From contig NZ_CP109596.1 of the NCBI RefSeq assembly GCF_036327755.1, forward strand, positions 1,054,001-1,118,000: DNA of 64,000 nucleotides. Reading direction: 5' to 3'. A program made the translations under genes and the position numbers. How positions within the stretch are numbered: the first letter of the stretch is position 1; each line of letters begins with the position of its first letter. Positions 21,561-35,093 of this stretch are shown here, piece by piece. This stretch comes from Nocardia sp. NBC_01503. GTDB lineage: Bacteria; Actinomycetota; Actinomycetes; Mycobacteriales; Mycobacteriaceae. A model generated the notes under the pieces. That model made no database searches. It was not told the origin of the DNA and saw nothing but the letters and a program-made list of their open reading frames with translations.

Positions 21561-21788
21561 ATGAAGAAGCTCGGAACTGCCATGTTCATCGGTGCCGCAG
21601 CGGCCGCCATCGTCGGCACCGGAGCGGGCGTGGCCGCGGCTGAGGTCCCCGTGACCTCCGCCGATCCCGTGGTCGCCGTCGGCGAGCCGGACCCGACCGG
21701 CACCGGCTCCACCTCGGCGCTGCCGAAGCTGCTGGAGACGCTGACCGGCAGCCTCGGCACCAAGACCGCGCCGACCACCACCAACTAG
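21561..21788 (+). CDS. small secreted protein of unknown function
   Basis: A 75-residue protein with a clear Sec signal: KK near the N-terminus, a hydrophobic core (about 9-24) and a likely cut after GVAAA before EVPV. The mature part is only about 47 residues, rich in Thr, Pro and Ser, without cysteine or known motif. A GAGGA-like site lies upstream of the ATG. The 230-base gap before it holds no recognised gene. A perfect 13-bp terminator follows at 21844. The position corresponds to the PE_PGRS24 slot of M. tuberculosis, but there is no similarity. Confidence 0.7.
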   Translation: MKKLGTAMFIGAAAAAIVGTGAGVAAAEVPVTSADPVVAVGEPDPTGTGSTSALPKLLETLTGSLGTKTAPTTTN

Positions 21789-21843
21789 GTCGCGCGCATC
21801 CTCGGCGACCCTACAGCCGGGGAATCAGCACCACGGTGAAAAC

Positions 21844-21881
21844 GACTGCGCCCCTGACACACTCGTGACAGGGGCGCAGTC
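21844..21881. terminator. bidirectional intrinsic terminator
   Basis: A perfect 13-bp stem GACTGCGCCCCTG/CAGGGGCGCAGTC with a 12-base loop lies between the convergent ends of the small secreted protein gene and the YbbN-like gene. Confidence 0.75.
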
Positions 21882-21894
21882 CTTCGATTCAATG

Positions 21895-22788
21895 TCAGTA
21901 CAGGGCGGCGGCCAGCTTACGACGCGCGGCGATAATGATCGGCTCCGCCGGGTCGAACAGCTCGAACAACTCCAGCAGATGCGTGCGCACCCGGGTGCGA
22001 TCATCACCGGCGGTGCGCTTGATCAACGCGATCAAACGATCGAACGCCGCCTGCGGCTCCTGATTGAACATCTCCAGATCCGATGCGGCCAGCGCGGCAT
22101 CCAGATCCGCCGGATCGCCATCGGCCTTGGCGATCGTCGCCGGATCGATCTCCTGCACGCGCGCGATGAACTGCACCTGACGCAGCGCCGCCTTGGCCTC
22201 AACATTCGCGGGCTCGGCATTCAGGATGGCCTTGTACGCGGCCTCCGCGGTGGCGAAATCGCCACGCTCCAAAGCCTCCTCGGCCGCGACGAAACGCGGA
22301 TCCTCCGGAATCTCCGCCTCACCCTCGGCCGCACCGACACCGGGCAGCTTGCCGCGCACCGCGTCCACCACGGCCGACAACCACTGCCGCACCTGCGCCT
22401 CGGGCTGATTACCGGTGAAGTCCGCCAGCGGCTGACCGGCGGCCACCGCCACCACCGTGGGAATGCCCTGCACACCGAAGGCCTGCGCGATCCGCATATT
22501 CGCCTCGGCCTCGATGGTGGCCAGCTCCCACTCGCCGCCATTGTCGAGAGACAACTGCTCGAGCAGCTTCACCAATTCGATACTGCCCGGGCTGCGCTGC
22601 GAATACAGCGCCACCACCACCGGCACCTGGGCGGAACGGCGCAGCACCTTGGTCTCGAAATCGGCCTCGGTGACCGCATGGTCGCCGGGCACATCCGTCA
22701 CCGGCTGCTGCTTCAAGCTGGACAGGTCCACCGCGCCGGACATAGCGGCGGCAGCGGCGGCTGAGGGGCGTCGTGCGGGTCGAGTCAC
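21895..22788 (-). CDS. YbbN-like thioredoxin/TPR co-chaperone lacking the CxxC motif
   Basis: A 297-residue protein (Rv1324-like). A thioredoxin-fold domain (about 40-150) is followed by a TPR-like helical region (about 160-297, FVAAEEALERGDFATAEAAY and the 20-residue segment LAASDLEMFNQEPQAAFDRL), the layout of E. coli YbbN/CnoX. The active-site position reads ALYSQRSPGSIEL: both redox cysteines are replaced by serine, so a chaperone role rather than disulfide exchange is expected. The GTG at 22788 was chosen; a CAGACT box ends 7 bases upstream. The DUF3817 gene lies 13 bases upstream. Confidence 0.85.
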   Translation of the reverse strand: MTRPARRPSAAAAAAMSGAVDLSSLKQQPVTDVPGDHAVTEADFETKVLRRSAQVPVVVALYSQRSPGSIELVKLLEQLSLDNGGEWELATIEAEANMRIAQAFGVQGIPTVVAVAAGQPLADFTGNQPEAQVRQWLSAVVDAVRGKLPGVGAAEGEAEIPEDPRFVAAEEALERGDFATAEAAYKAILNAEPANVEAKAALRQVQFIARVQEIDPATIAKADGDPADLDAALAASDLEMFNQEPQAAFDRLIALIKRTAGDDRTRVRTHLLELFELFDPAEPIIIAARRKLAAALY

Positions 22789-22801
22789 GATTTCCAGTCT
22801 G

Positions 22802-23161
22802 TCACGAACGGGCGGCGGCGGGGGCCGCGGCCTCACTCAATTCGCCGAGTTGACCGGTGCGGATGGCCCAGCGCTCGAAGAACAGGCTGGAGAACGGAAC
22901 GACCGCGGACAGCAGCGCCAGTCCGGTGGTCTTGCCCGGCCATTCGAACTCACGCGAGGCGAGCAGGCAATTGATGGCGTACAGGACGAAGACGAGTCCG
23001 TGCAGCATGCCGAAGACCATCACGGGCCAGGTGATCGGTTCCGGCAGTCGCTTGAGCACCGAACCGGTCAACAGGAACACCCAGGTGATGGCTTCCAGAA
23101 TGCCCAGGAATCGAACCCGCTTCGCGACCGTGCTCAGATCGAAGATATCCACGGCCTCCAT
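22802..23161 (-). CDS. DUF3817 integral membrane protein
   Basis: A 119-residue membrane protein with three or four hydrophobic segments: [16 protein letters not shown], the segment around [20 protein letters not shown], and [16 protein letters not shown]. The pattern [20 protein letters not shown], ending in FERW, is that of the DUF3817 family common in actinobacteria. The function is unknown. It lies 13 bases upstream of the YbbN-like gene and is probably co-transcribed with it. The 126 bases between it and the thiolase show no gene. Confidence 0.85.
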   Translation of the reverse strand: MEAVDIFDLSTVAKRVRFLGILEAITWVFLLTGSVLKRLPEPITWPVMVFGMLHGLVFVLYAINCLLASREFEWPGKTTGLALLSAVVPFSSLFFERWAIRTGQLGELSEAAAPAAARS

Positions 23162-23287
23162 TGTGCCGGACGACTACGACGCTACGTCGTGGAGCTCGTC
23201 ACATGCGGCCGGACGCGCAGGGGTCGACAGCCCCGGCATTGTTCCGGCCGAGATCCGGCAGTTGCGGATCCCGGCCGAATTCGATCA

Positions 23288-24469
23288 TTACGCCACGCGG
23301 ATGATCAGGGCGTCACCCTGGCCGCCGCCACCGCAGAGCGCGGCCGCGCCGACACCGCCGCCACGGCGCTTCAGCTCCAGCGCCAGGTGCAGCACGATGC
23401 GGGCGCCGGACATGCCGAGCGGGTGGCCGATGGCGATCGCGCCGCCATTGACATTCACCTTCTCCGGATCGATGCCCAGCTTGCGGGTGGAGGCGATGCC
23501 GACCGCGGCGAACGCTTCGTTGATCTCGACCAGGTCCAGATCCGCGGGCGAAATACCTTCGCGGGCACAGGCTTTGGCAATGGCGTTGGCAGGCTGATCC
23601 TGCAGGGTGGAGTCCGGACCGGCGACCACACCGGCCGCGCCGATCTCGGCGATCCACGAAAGACCGAGGGACTGCGCCTTTTCCTTGCTCATGACCACTA
23701 CGGCAGCCGCGCCATCGGAGATGGGCGAGGCGGAACCGGCGGTGATGGTGCCGTCCTTGCGGAAGGCGGGGCGCAGCTTGCTCAGCGACTCCACGGTGGT
23801 GTCGGCGCGAATGCCCTCATCGGTGCCGAACTGGATCGGATCGCCCTTGCGCTGCGGAATGGCAACGGGCACAACCTCATCGTCGAAGAGGCCGTTCTTC
23901 CACGCGGCGGCCGCGCGCTGATGCGAAGCGGCCGCGAAGGCGTCCTGCTGTTCGCGGGTGATCGGCTCGACATCGTTCTGCTGCTCGGTGAGCAGGCCCA
24001 TCGCCTGATCGGTGAAGACGTCGTGCAGACCGTCGTAGGCCATATGGTCACGCAGGGTGACATCGCCGTACTTGAAGCCCTCGCGGCTCTTCTCCAGCAT
24101 ATGCGGGGCCCGGGTCATGGATTCCTGGCCGCCGGCCACCACGATCTCGTACTCGCCGGCGCGAATCAGCTGATCCGCCAAGGCGATAGCGTTGATGCCG
24201 GACAGGCACACCTTGTTGACGGTGAGCGCCGGAACATCCATCGGAATGCCCGCGGCCACCGCGGCCTGCCGCGCCGGGATCTGGCCCGCGCCCGCGGTGA
24301 GCACCTGTCCCATGATCACGTAATCGACCTGGTCCGGGGCGACTCCACCCTTCTCCAGCGCCGCCTTGATGGCGATACCGCCGAGATCGGAGCCGCTGAA
24401 ATCCTTCAGCGAACCGAGCAGCTTCCCCATCGGGGTGCGCGCGCCGGAAACGATGACGGTGGTGGTCAC
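23288..24469 (-). CDS. fadA4: acetyl-CoA acetyltransferase (thiolase)
   Basis: A 393-residue biosynthetic-type thiolase that condenses or cleaves acetoacetyl-CoA. The acyl-accepting cysteine is C88 in [21 protein letters not shown], the active-site His in [16 protein letters not shown] and the C-terminal cysteine in [11 protein letters not shown] complete the catalytic set. It is very similar in layout to M. tuberculosis FadA4 (Rv1323). The start is GTG, and the gene is divergent from methylmalonyl-CoA epimerase across a 112-base gap. Both neighbours serve short acyl-CoA metabolism. Confidence 0.95.
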   Translation of the reverse strand: MTTTVIVSGARTPMGKLLGSLKDFSGSDLGGIAIKAALEKGGVAPDQVDYVIMGQVLTAGAGQIPARQAAVAAGIPMDVPALTVNKVCLSGINAIALADQLIRAGEYEIVVAGGQESMTRAPHMLEKSREGFKYGDVTLRDHMAYDGLHDVFTDQAMGLLTEQQNDVEPITREQQDAFAAASHQRAAAAWKNGLFDDEVVPVAIPQRKGDPIQFGTDEGIRADTTVESLSKLRPAFRKDGTITAGSASPISDGAAAVVVMSKEKAQSLGLSWIAEIGAAGVVAGPDSTLQDQPANAIAKACAREGISPADLDLVEINEAFAAVGIASTRKLGIDPEKVNVNGGAIAIGHPLGMSGARIVLHLALELKRRGGGVGAAALCGGGGQGDALIIRVA

Positions 24470-24569
24470 GATGTGCCTCGCTTACGTCGGATGTCGTGGC
24501 CCCGCCAACCATCGGAGCCCTACCCGAGGGTAACCCGACCGACCTCGACGGCCTTCCCCAGGTGCGCGC

Positions 24570-24575
24570 TACCGT
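24570..24575 (+). promoter_or_regulatory. candidate leaderless -10 box of the epimerase gene (TACCGT)
   Basis: TACCGT ends 6 bases before the GTG at 24582. Confidence 0.5.
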
Positions 24576-24581
24576 CGAGGC

Positions 24582-25052
24582 GTGAGCAACACCGAGAACA
24601 CCGAATTCATCCCCGCCGAATACATCACCGCCATCGACCATGTCGGCATCGCTGTCCCCGATCTCGATACGGCGGTCGCTTGGTACCGGGACAATCTCGG
24701 GATGGTGGAGGCACATCGCGAGATCAATGAGGCGCAGGCCGTGCACGAAGCCATGCTGTCCTATGCGGGCGCCCCGGCCGGCACCGTTGCCCTGCAGTTG
24801 CTGGCCCCCCTGAACGAGACCTCCACCATCGCCAAGTTCATCGACCGAAACGGGCCTGGCCTGCAGCAGCTCGCATACCGAGTCACCGATATCGAGGCTG
24901 TCTCCACATTTCTGCGTTCACGGGGCTTGCGTTTGCTGTACGACGCCCCCCGCGCCGGTACAGCGAGTTCGCGCATCAACTTCATCCACCCGAAGGATGC
25001 TGGCGGTGTGCTGGTCGAACTCGTCGAACCGGCGGCGAAAACTACCCACTAG
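24582..25052 (+). CDS. mce: methylmalonyl-CoA epimerase
   Basis: A 156-residue vicinal-oxygen-chelate protein that interconverts (S)- and (R)-methylmalonyl-CoA in propionate metabolism. The metal ligands expected in the fold are visible: His in ITAIDHVGIAVPDL and the closing Glu in GGVLVELVEP. Residues LQQLAYRVTDIEAV and INFIHPKDAGG also fit the family. The product feeds B12-dependent mutase, and a cobalamin adenosyltransferase is encoded further along at 35091. Orthologous to the Rv1322A position in M. tuberculosis. GTG start with an adjacent -10 box. Confidence 0.93.
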   Translation: MSNTENTEFIPAEYITAIDHVGIAVPDLDTAVAWYRDNLGMVEAHREINEAQAVHEAMLSYAGAPAGTVALQLLAPLNETSTIAKFIDRNGPGLQQLAYRVTDIEAVSTFLRSRGLRLLYDAPRAGTASSRINFIHPKDAGGVLVELVEPAAKTTH

Positions 25053-25125
25053 TACCGAGATCAGCGACCCTAAAGAGGCTGTAACAACATTCGCGGTCGG
25101 GTCACCATCAGTGGTCACCAGGCTG

Positions 25126-25131
25126 TAGTTT
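25126..25131 (+). promoter_or_regulatory. candidate leaderless -10 box of the DivIVA-like gene (TAGTTT)
   Basis: TAGTTT ends 7 bases before the ATG at 25139. Upstream lies a short direct repeat, GGTCACC twice (about 25099-25119). Confidence 0.45.
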
Positions 25132-25138
25132 GTGTGCC

Positions 25139-26107
25139 ATGTCGTCCACTGAGCCCGATCGTAATCGCTTCGTTGCACTGCCCTTTACCGTCGTGCGGAA
25201 GGGCTATGACCGTGACGAGGTGCGTAACTACTTCGACCGTTTCGATGCCGAGCTAAGGGTCACCGCGACCGACCGCGATGCCGCCGCAGCCCAGGCGCGC
25301 AACCTGGCGGCCCAGCTGGAGGACGCCCGCGACGAGATCGACGAGCTCCGTAAGGAGGTCGACCGCCTCTCCGTGCCGCCGACCACCGCGGAAGGCATGT
25401 CGGACCGCATCTCTCGCATGCTGCGCCTGGCCTCCGACGAGGCCTCCGAGGTCCGCGCGCAGGCCCAGGCCGAGGCCGCCGAAATGATCTCGATCGCCGA
25501 ACAGCAGGCGACCGAGATGCGCGGTAAGTACGAATCGCTCCTCTCTGAAACCAAGGAGAAGCGCGAGGCGCTCGAGATCGAGTTCGAGCAGACCCTCGCC
25601 AACGCCCGCTCCGAAGCCAACAAGATCGTCGAGGCCGCCAACGCCGAAGCCGATCGCCTCACCAAGGAGTCCGAGGCCAAGCGCAAGGCCGCGCAGCAGG
25701 ACTTCGAGGTCACCATGGCCGAGCGCCGCACCAAGCTCACCCGCGCCATGGAAGAGCTGGAGGCCACCTCGCGCGCCGAGGCCGCCCAGCGCATCAAGGA
25801 CGCCACGGACGAGGCCAACCGCCTCATCTCCTCGGCGACCAACACCGCCGATCGGAAGATCGCGCACGCCAAGGAACTCGCCGAGGAAATGCGTGTCCTG
25901 CGCGGCCGCGTCCTGGCCCAGCTGCTCGGCATCCGCGGCCAACTCGACTCGGTGCCGGCCATGCTCGCCGCCGTCAACCGCGAAAGCGAACTCCTCGACG
26001 GTGCCCCCGAACAGCGCTCGCTCAACAAGAGCAACCGCAAGGCCATCGACACCCGTGAAGACGACGCCGTCGACGAAGAGCGCGAGAACGCCGACATCTC
26101 CGGCTAG
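25139..26107 (+). CDS. DivIVA-domain coiled-coil protein
   Basis: A 322-residue, very acidic, alanine- and glutamate-rich protein. The N-terminus (FTVVRKGYDRDEVRNYFDRFDAEL) matches the DivIVA membrane-binding domain. Residues about 30-250 are an almost unbroken coiled coil (for example EAAEMISIAEQQATEMRGKY), and a polar tail follows. It resembles actinobacterial polar-growth and cytoskeletal coiled coils rather than true Wag31, which is normally in the cell-division cluster. A role in cell shape or pole organisation is inferred. It stands alone, with a strong terminator downstream. Confidence 0.83.
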   Translation: MSSTEPDRNRFVALPFTVVRKGYDRDEVRNYFDRFDAELRVTATDRDAAAAQARNLAAQLEDARDEIDELRKEVDRLSVPPTTAEGMSDRISRMLRLASDEASEVRAQAQAEAAEMISIAEQQATEMRGKYESLLSETKEKREALEIEFEQTLANARSEANKIVEAANAEADRLTKESEAKRKAAQQDFEVTMAERRTKLTRAMEELEATSRAEAAQRIKDATDEANRLISSATNTADRKIAHAKELAEEMRVLRGRVLAQLLGIRGQLDSVPAMLAAVNRESELLDGAPEQRSLNKSNRKAIDTREDDAVDEERENADISG

Positions 26108-26135
26108 CACCCACCCGGGCGACACCCGCACACCT

Positions 26136-26166
26136 GAAGGCCGCTCCCGATCCGGGAGCGGCCTTC
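26136..26166 (+). terminator. intrinsic terminator of the DivIVA-like gene
   Basis: A perfect 14-bp stem (GAAGGCCGCTCCCG/CGGGAGCGGCCTTC) with a 3-base loop, 28 bases after the stop codon. Confidence 0.8.
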
Positions 26167-26200
26167 CCTATTGCTCAGCCCCGTCTGGATCAGCCCCGTC

Positions 26201-26274
26201 ATCCCGGCATTCTTTTGGCCGGGATCCACCCCCGTTAGTGGATCCCGGCCAAAAACGCGCCGGGATGCCGGGAT
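26201..26274. repeat. dispersed inverted repeat, family B
   Basis: A 16-bp perfect inner stem (26213-26228 with 26239-26254, TTTTGGCCGGGATCCA/TGGATCCCGGCCAAAA) and a 9-bp outer stem (26201-26209 with 26266-26274). It lies between the terminator and the convergent small zinc-ligand protein gene. A half-copy occurs at 6929-6959. Confidence 0.75.
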
Positions 26275-26291
26275 GTCCCTACGAGGTGTTC

Positions 26292-26600
26292 CTATGACCA
26301 GCGGCGCGTAATGCCGCGGGTGTGACGGCCTTTCCAGCAGCCGGTGTGCCAGTGGCGACGGTCCTGCTCGCCGCCGTAGGCAGGCCAGGCGACGATATGG
26401 GCTACGCCGGGGGGGATTTCGTGGTCGCAGCCGGGGCAGCGGTAGTACTTGGTGGCCCGGGTGCCCGGGATGGTGCGGACCATATAGGTCTCGTCGCCGC
26501 CGGGGCCGTCCTCGGTGCGGCCGAAGACGTCACCGAGCGGGCGCTGATCCGACTGGGACCGCGCCTGAGAGCCCTTGGGGCGAGGTTTCCGGCGGGGCAT
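26292..26600 (-). CDS. small protein with a CxxC...HxxxC zinc-ligand pattern
   Basis: A 102-residue basic protein. Its N-terminal 30 residues are Arg/Lys-rich and disordered. The C-terminal part holds YYRCPGCDHEIPPG and RHWHTGCWKGRH, four potential zinc ligands. No named family was recognised with certainty; similar actinobacterial proteins are sometimes labelled ATP/GTP-binding without visible nucleotide motifs. It starts 9 bases after the nucS stop on the same strand, so it is probably co-expressed with the mismatch-repair nuclease. Confidence 0.75.
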   Translation of the reverse strand: MPRRKPRPKGSQARSQSDQRPLGDVFGRTEDGPGGDETYMVRTIPGTRATKYYRCPGCDHEIPPGVAHIVAWPAYGGEQDRRHWHTGCWKGRHTRGITRRWS

Positions 26601-26609
26601 GACCCAACC

Positions 26610-27290
26610 CTAGAACAGCCGGAATTCGTCGCTGTCGGTGCCGCGTAGCGCGTTGTAGTCCAGTGTCAGGCAGCGGATTCCACGGTCGTTGGCGAGCACC
26701 TTGGCCTGAGGCTTGATCTGCTGGGCGGCGAAGACGCCCGCGACCGGAGCCAACAGGGGGTCACGGTTCAGCAGCTCGAGGTATCGGGTCAACTGCTCCA
26801 CACCGTCGATCTCGCCGCGGCGCTTGATCTCCACCGCCACAGTCGAGCCATCGGCATCGCGACAGAGGATATCCACCGGGCCGATCGCGGTCATGTACTC
26901 GCGGCGGATGAGTGAATAACCGGCGCCGAGGGTTTCGATGTGCTCGGCCAGCAACTCCTGCAGATGCGCCTCGACACCGTCCTTCACCAGACCCGGATCG
27001 ATACCCAGCTCATGCTTGGAATCGTGCTCGATCTCCTCGACGGTGATCCGCAATTCCTCACCGGCCTTATTGGTGACCACCCAAAGCTGTTGCGCCGTCT
27101 CGGATTCCGGCTCCCGATCCTCCAGCCAGCAGGGCGGGCTCATCCAGTTCAACGGTTTGTAGGAACCGCCGTCGGAGTGCACCAATACCGAACCATCCGC
27201 CTTCATCATGAGCAGGCGACGGGCCATCGGGAGGTGGGCAGTCAGACGACCGACGTAATCGACCTGGCAACGAGCAATCACAAGGCGCAC
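26610..27290 (-). CDS. nucS: mismatch-specific endonuclease NucS
   Basis: A 226-residue nuclease (also called EndoMS) that gives many actinobacteria a mismatch repair route without MutS/MutL. The C-terminal RecB-like nuclease has D140 (GPVDILCRD), E154 and K156 (VAVEIKRRG), exactly 20 residues before the numbering of Pyrococcus NucS D160/E174/K176. The C-terminal tail TDSDEFRLF matches the hydrophobic ending that binds the beta clamp. GTG start with TAGAGT 6 bases upstream. Length and sequence correspond to Rv1321. The neighbouring small protein is a possible partner. Confidence 0.95.
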   Translation of the reverse strand: MRLVIARCQVDYVGRLTAHLPMARRLLMMKADGSVLVHSDGGSYKPLNWMSPPCWLEDREPESETAQQLWVVTNKAGEELRITVEEIEHDSKHELGIDPGLVKDGVEAHLQELLAEHIETLGAGYSLIRREYMTAIGPVDILCRDADGSTVAVEIKRRGEIDGVEQLTRYLELLNRDPLLAPVAGVFAAQQIKPQAKVLANDRGIRCLTLDYNALRGTDSDEFRLF

Positions 27291-27296
27291 CCAAGC

Positions 27297-27302
27297 ACTC
27301 TA
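27297..27302 (-). promoter_or_regulatory. candidate leaderless -10 box of nucS (TAGAGT)
   Basis: TAGAGT on the minus strand ends 6 bases before the nucS GTG. Confidence 0.5.
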
Positions 27303-27323
27303 GGGGACGGCCGAATTCGCGGA

Positions 27324-28025
27324 TTAACCGACCAGCATGATGTAGCCGAGCGCTGAGGCCGCGGCCAGCAGACCGCCCTCCCAGGTATTCAACCTCGGCA
27401 ACTCGGCACGACCGCGGCGCAGCACCCGATAACCGGCCAGCAGACCGATCGAAAACGCCAGCAGGTGACCGACATTGGTGAACGTGCGCCCCATCGCCAC
27501 ACCGGCCACCGCGACCGCCAGCCAGGTAATCGCCCAGGTGGGCTTCCAGCGGGACGGAACCAATGCGATGAACGCGCCGATCAAAGCCATTGCGCCATAA
27601 CTGACGCCGACATCGGAGACCTTGGTGACCTCCTGCGGCAGCCAATTCGCCGACACCGCCACCCACAGGCCGAGCGCCACCAGTACGGTCGCGCCGATAT
27701 GGCCGACGATGAAAATGCGCAGCAGGCGCAGCGCGCCGAACCTCAACTCCGCGAGCGCGAGCAGACAGGCCAGCAGCGGAATGATCACCGCGGCGCTCTG
27801 CAGATCATCGATGACGAAGGCGCTGGAGAACAGCGTGGCGAAGTGACCGCGCAGCAGATTGCTCAGATTCGTACTGGCATGCAGGATCACCCGGGTCTGG
27901 GTGGCCTCGGAGAGGATGGACAGCAGCACCGTCACCGAAATCAGCAGGGCCGCATACCCATAGGTGACCGGCAGGAACAGGCGACGCCACCCGGTACGAG
28001 TGGCCGCGGTCTGCTCAACGATCGC
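27324..28025 (-). CDS. rhomboid-like multi-pass membrane protein
   Basis: A membrane protein of about 233 residues with six or so hydrophobic helices. SDVGVSYGAMALIGAF offers a Ser in a G-x-S context, and GRTFTNVGHLLAFSIGLLAGY a His in a later helix, the Ser-His pairing of rhomboids. The overall sequence is divergent, so protease activity is uncertain. The start was placed at a GTG with AGGAG 6 bases upstream (28025). In-frame starts at 28061 and 28073 would lengthen it. It lies between the rRNA operon terminator and nucS. Confidence 0.75.
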   Translation of the reverse strand, partial: AIVEQTAATRTGWRRLFLPVTYGYAALLISVTVLLSILSEATQTRVILHASTNLSNLLRGHFATLFSSAFVIDDLQSAAVIIPLLACLLALAELRFGALRLLRIFIVGHIGATVLVALGLWVAVSANWLPQEVTKVSDVGVSYGAMALIGAFIALVPSRWKPTWAITWLAVAVAGVAMGRTFTNVGHLLAFSIGLLAGYRVLRRGRAELPRLNTWEGGLLAAASALGYIMLVG

Positions 28026-28140
28026 CACAATGCTCTCCTGTCCGTCGATGCCTACTTCCATGATCCACGGCACCGCTCCGTACAGCCTACGAGTTCCTCG
28101 AGAACATGCTGTTAAACGGCGAAAGTCTCAGAAAACGAAA

Positions 28141-28168
28141 AAGACCCCCAGCGCAAGCTGGGGGTCTT
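28141..28168 (-). terminator. rRNA operon terminator
   Basis: A perfect 12-bp stem AAGACCCCCAGC/GCTGGGGGTCTT with a 4-base loop. In the minus-strand direction it follows the 5S gene by 12 bases and runs into a T-rich stretch. Confidence 0.9.
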
Positions 28169-28180
28169 CTCGAATGATGT

Positions 28181-28297
28181 TCCGGCGGTGTCCTACTCTC
28201 CCACACCCTGTCGAGTGCAGTACCATCGGCGCAGGTGGCCTTAGCTTCCGGGTTCGGAATGGGACCGGGCGTTTCCCCACCGCTATAGCCGCCGTAA
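28181..28297 (-). rRNA. rrf: 5S ribosomal RNA
   Basis: About 117 bases. On the minus strand it opens TTACGGCGGCTATAGCG and ends with CACCGCCGGA, the complementary closing stem, with the conserved GGTCCCATTCCGAACC loop inside. Ends are estimated from the closing stem. The 107-base spacer from 23S shows no tRNA. Confidence 0.97.
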
Positions 28298-28404
28298 CTC
28301 TATGAAACTGTACACAGAGAGCCTTAACCCCTTACAGGGCAAGTCTTCTGAGTATCTGTGTGTTGTTTCAGATACCGCACAGTGGACGCGTAGCTTCTTT
28401 GTTG

Positions 28405-33353
<4,949 letters not shown>

Positions 33354-33739
33354 AGACTCTCAACTCGCTCCGAAGAGCTAATTGGAAGAATTAACCAGAG
33401 TCCGAAAACCTTGGCAAAATCAAACGCCAGCAAAAGTATTTGCTGACTAAATGTCCGACACATCTCACGGGGGTGGGAAGCATCGGAACCAATAAATTAT
33501 TGGCACTGACATTCATCGACACACTATTGAGTTCTCAAAGAACACACGCACACAGAACTTTACGGGCTCTTTGTCCCGGTCGGTCTCAGTGGCTGCTTTC
33601 AAAGCTTAGCCCCACCGTCGCAGCGAAACCAAATCCGCTGATCAGGAGAGCCAATGTGATCAGTCAGGCGCTCGCCGTCCAACCTCGTTTCCCTGACCTC
33701 TCGGTCCGGGTTGGTGTCCGTGTCGCTCTGACTCGAATA
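33354..33739 (-). other. rRNA operon leader
   Basis: No gene in this stretch. It carries a box A-type antitermination motif (TTCTTTGAGAACTC on the minus strand, near 33530-33543), repeated in similar form in the 16S-23S spacer. Sequences flanking 16S likely pair for RNase III processing. Confidence 0.7.
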
Positions 33740-33768
33740 AAGTTACGTGTTGGTCATTCGCATGTCAA
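33740..33768 (-). promoter_or_regulatory. rRNA operon promoter (TTGACA-17-TAACTT)
   Basis: On the minus strand a perfect -35 box TTGACA (33763-33768) is separated by 17 bases from the -10 box TAACTT (33740-33745). It sits 50 bases after the murA stop. It is the strongest sigma-A type promoter in the window. Confidence 0.85.
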
Positions 33769-33817
33769 ATCGGCTGTTCAGGAGGGGTTTTCGCAAACCC
33801 TGTCCGTCACCGGCCGT

Positions 33818-35080
33818 TCATTCGGCGGTGCCGACCCGCTCGATCTCGGCTCCGAGCGAGCGCAGGTTCTCCACGAAATCCGGGTAGCCCCTGTCGATGT
33901 GGAAGACATCGTGCACCTCGGTCACCCCGTCGGCAACCAGACCCGCGAGCACCAGACCCGCGCCGGCGCGAATGTCGGACGACCACACCGGCGCGCTCGA
34001 CAGACGCGGAATCCCGCGCACCACAGCATGATGTCCGTCGGTGCGCGCATCGGCACCGAGGCGAATCATCTCTTCGACGAAGCGGAAGCGCGCTTCGAAA
34101 ATGTTCTCGGTGATCATCGAGGTGCCGTCCGCGATGGCGGCCAGGCCGATGGCCATCGGCTGCAGATCGGTGGGGAAACCCGGGAACGGCAGCGTCGAGA
34201 AGTTCACCGCGCGCGGACGATCCGACTGCACGACGCGGAAACCGTCCGGCTCGAACGAGATTCGCGCACCCGCGGAGCGCAGCTTGTCCAGCACCAGCGA
34301 CAGATGCTTGGGGTTGATACCCGTCACCCGCACATCGCCCTGCGTCATGGCGGCGGCGATACCCCAGGTGGCGGCGACAATGCGATCACCGATCACACGA
34401 TGGGTGGTGGGCGAGAGCGCGTCCACGCCCTCGATCGTCAATACCGAGGTGCCCGCACCGGAGATGCGGGCACCCATACGCGCCAGCATGTTGCACAGAT
34501 CGACGATCTCCGGTTCCCGCGCGGCATTGTCGATGACCGTCTCCCCCTCGGCGAGCACCGCCGCCATCAGGATGTTCTCGGTCGCGCCGACGGACGGGAA
34601 GTCCAGCCGAATCCGCGCACCCTGCAACTGATCGGCGCGCGCCACCAGGCAACCGTGCTCGATCTCGCTGGTCGCGCCGAGGAGGCGTAACCCCTGCTGA
34701 TGCATATCCAGGGGCCGCGAACCGATGGCATCGCCACCCGGCAGCGCGACCACCGCGCGCTTGCAGCGCGCCATCAGCGGACCCAGTACGCACACCGAGG
34801 CGCGGAACTGGGTCACCGCGGGAAAGTCCGCGTGGTACTTGGGTTCCGGCGGGGTCACGATGGTGACCGTCCCGCCGTCGACCGTGACATCACAGCCGAG
34901 CCCGCGCAGCACCTCAGCCATCAACGGGACATCGAGGATGTCCGGGCAGTTGGTGATCGTGGTCGTACCCTCGGCCAGCAGCGCGGCGGCCATCAGCTTG
35001 AGGACGCTGTTCTTCGCGCCGCCCACCGCGACCTCACCGACGAGCCTGCTGCCCCCGGTCACCAGAAACCGTTCACTCAC
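33818..35080 (-). CDS. murA: UDP-N-acetylglucosamine 1-carboxyvinyltransferase MurA (Asp-117 type)
   Basis: The first committed enzyme of peptidoglycan synthesis; adds enolpyruvate from PEP to UDP-GlcNAc. 420 residues, with K23 in GGAKNSVLK and the PEP-reactive loop [15 protein letters not shown]. The position that is Cys115 in E. coli is D117 here, as in M. tuberculosis, where the change causes intrinsic fosfomycin resistance. GTG start with a TAGGCT box that overlaps the stop codon of the upstream adenosyltransferase. The rRNA operon follows directly downstream, an arrangement shared with mycobacteria, where the murA promoter contributes to rRNA synthesis. Confidence 0.97.
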   Translation of the reverse strand: MSERFLVTGGSRLVGEVAVGGAKNSVLKLMAAALLAEGTTTITNCPDILDVPLMAEVLRGLGCDVTVDGGTVTIVTPPEPKYHADFPAVTQFRASVCVLGPLMARCKRAVVALPGGDAIGSRPLDMHQQGLRLLGATSEIEHGCLVARADQLQGARIRLDFPSVGATENILMAAVLAEGETVIDNAAREPEIVDLCNMLARMGARISGAGTSVLTIEGVDALSPTTHRVIGDRIVAATWGIAAAMTQGDVRVTGINPKHLSLVLDKLRSAGARISFEPDGFRVVQSDRPRAVNFSTLPFPGFPTDLQPMAIGLAAIADGTSMITENIFEARFRFVEEMIRLGADARTDGHHAVVRGIPRLSSAPVWSSDIRAGAGLVLAGLVADGVTEVHDVFHIDRGYPDFVENLRSLGAEIERVGTAE

Positions 35081-35087
35081 GACGGTC

Positions 35088-35093
35088 AGCCTA
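35088..35093 (-). promoter_or_regulatory. candidate leaderless -10 box of murA (TAGGCT)
   Basis: TAGGCT ends 7 bases before the murA GTG and includes the stop codon of the upstream gene. Confidence 0.5.

Noticed and set aside
22457..24730. A 757-codon plus-strand frame across the YbbN-like, DUF3817 and thiolase genes
   Set aside because: It spans three conserved genes and an intergenic gap on the other strand.
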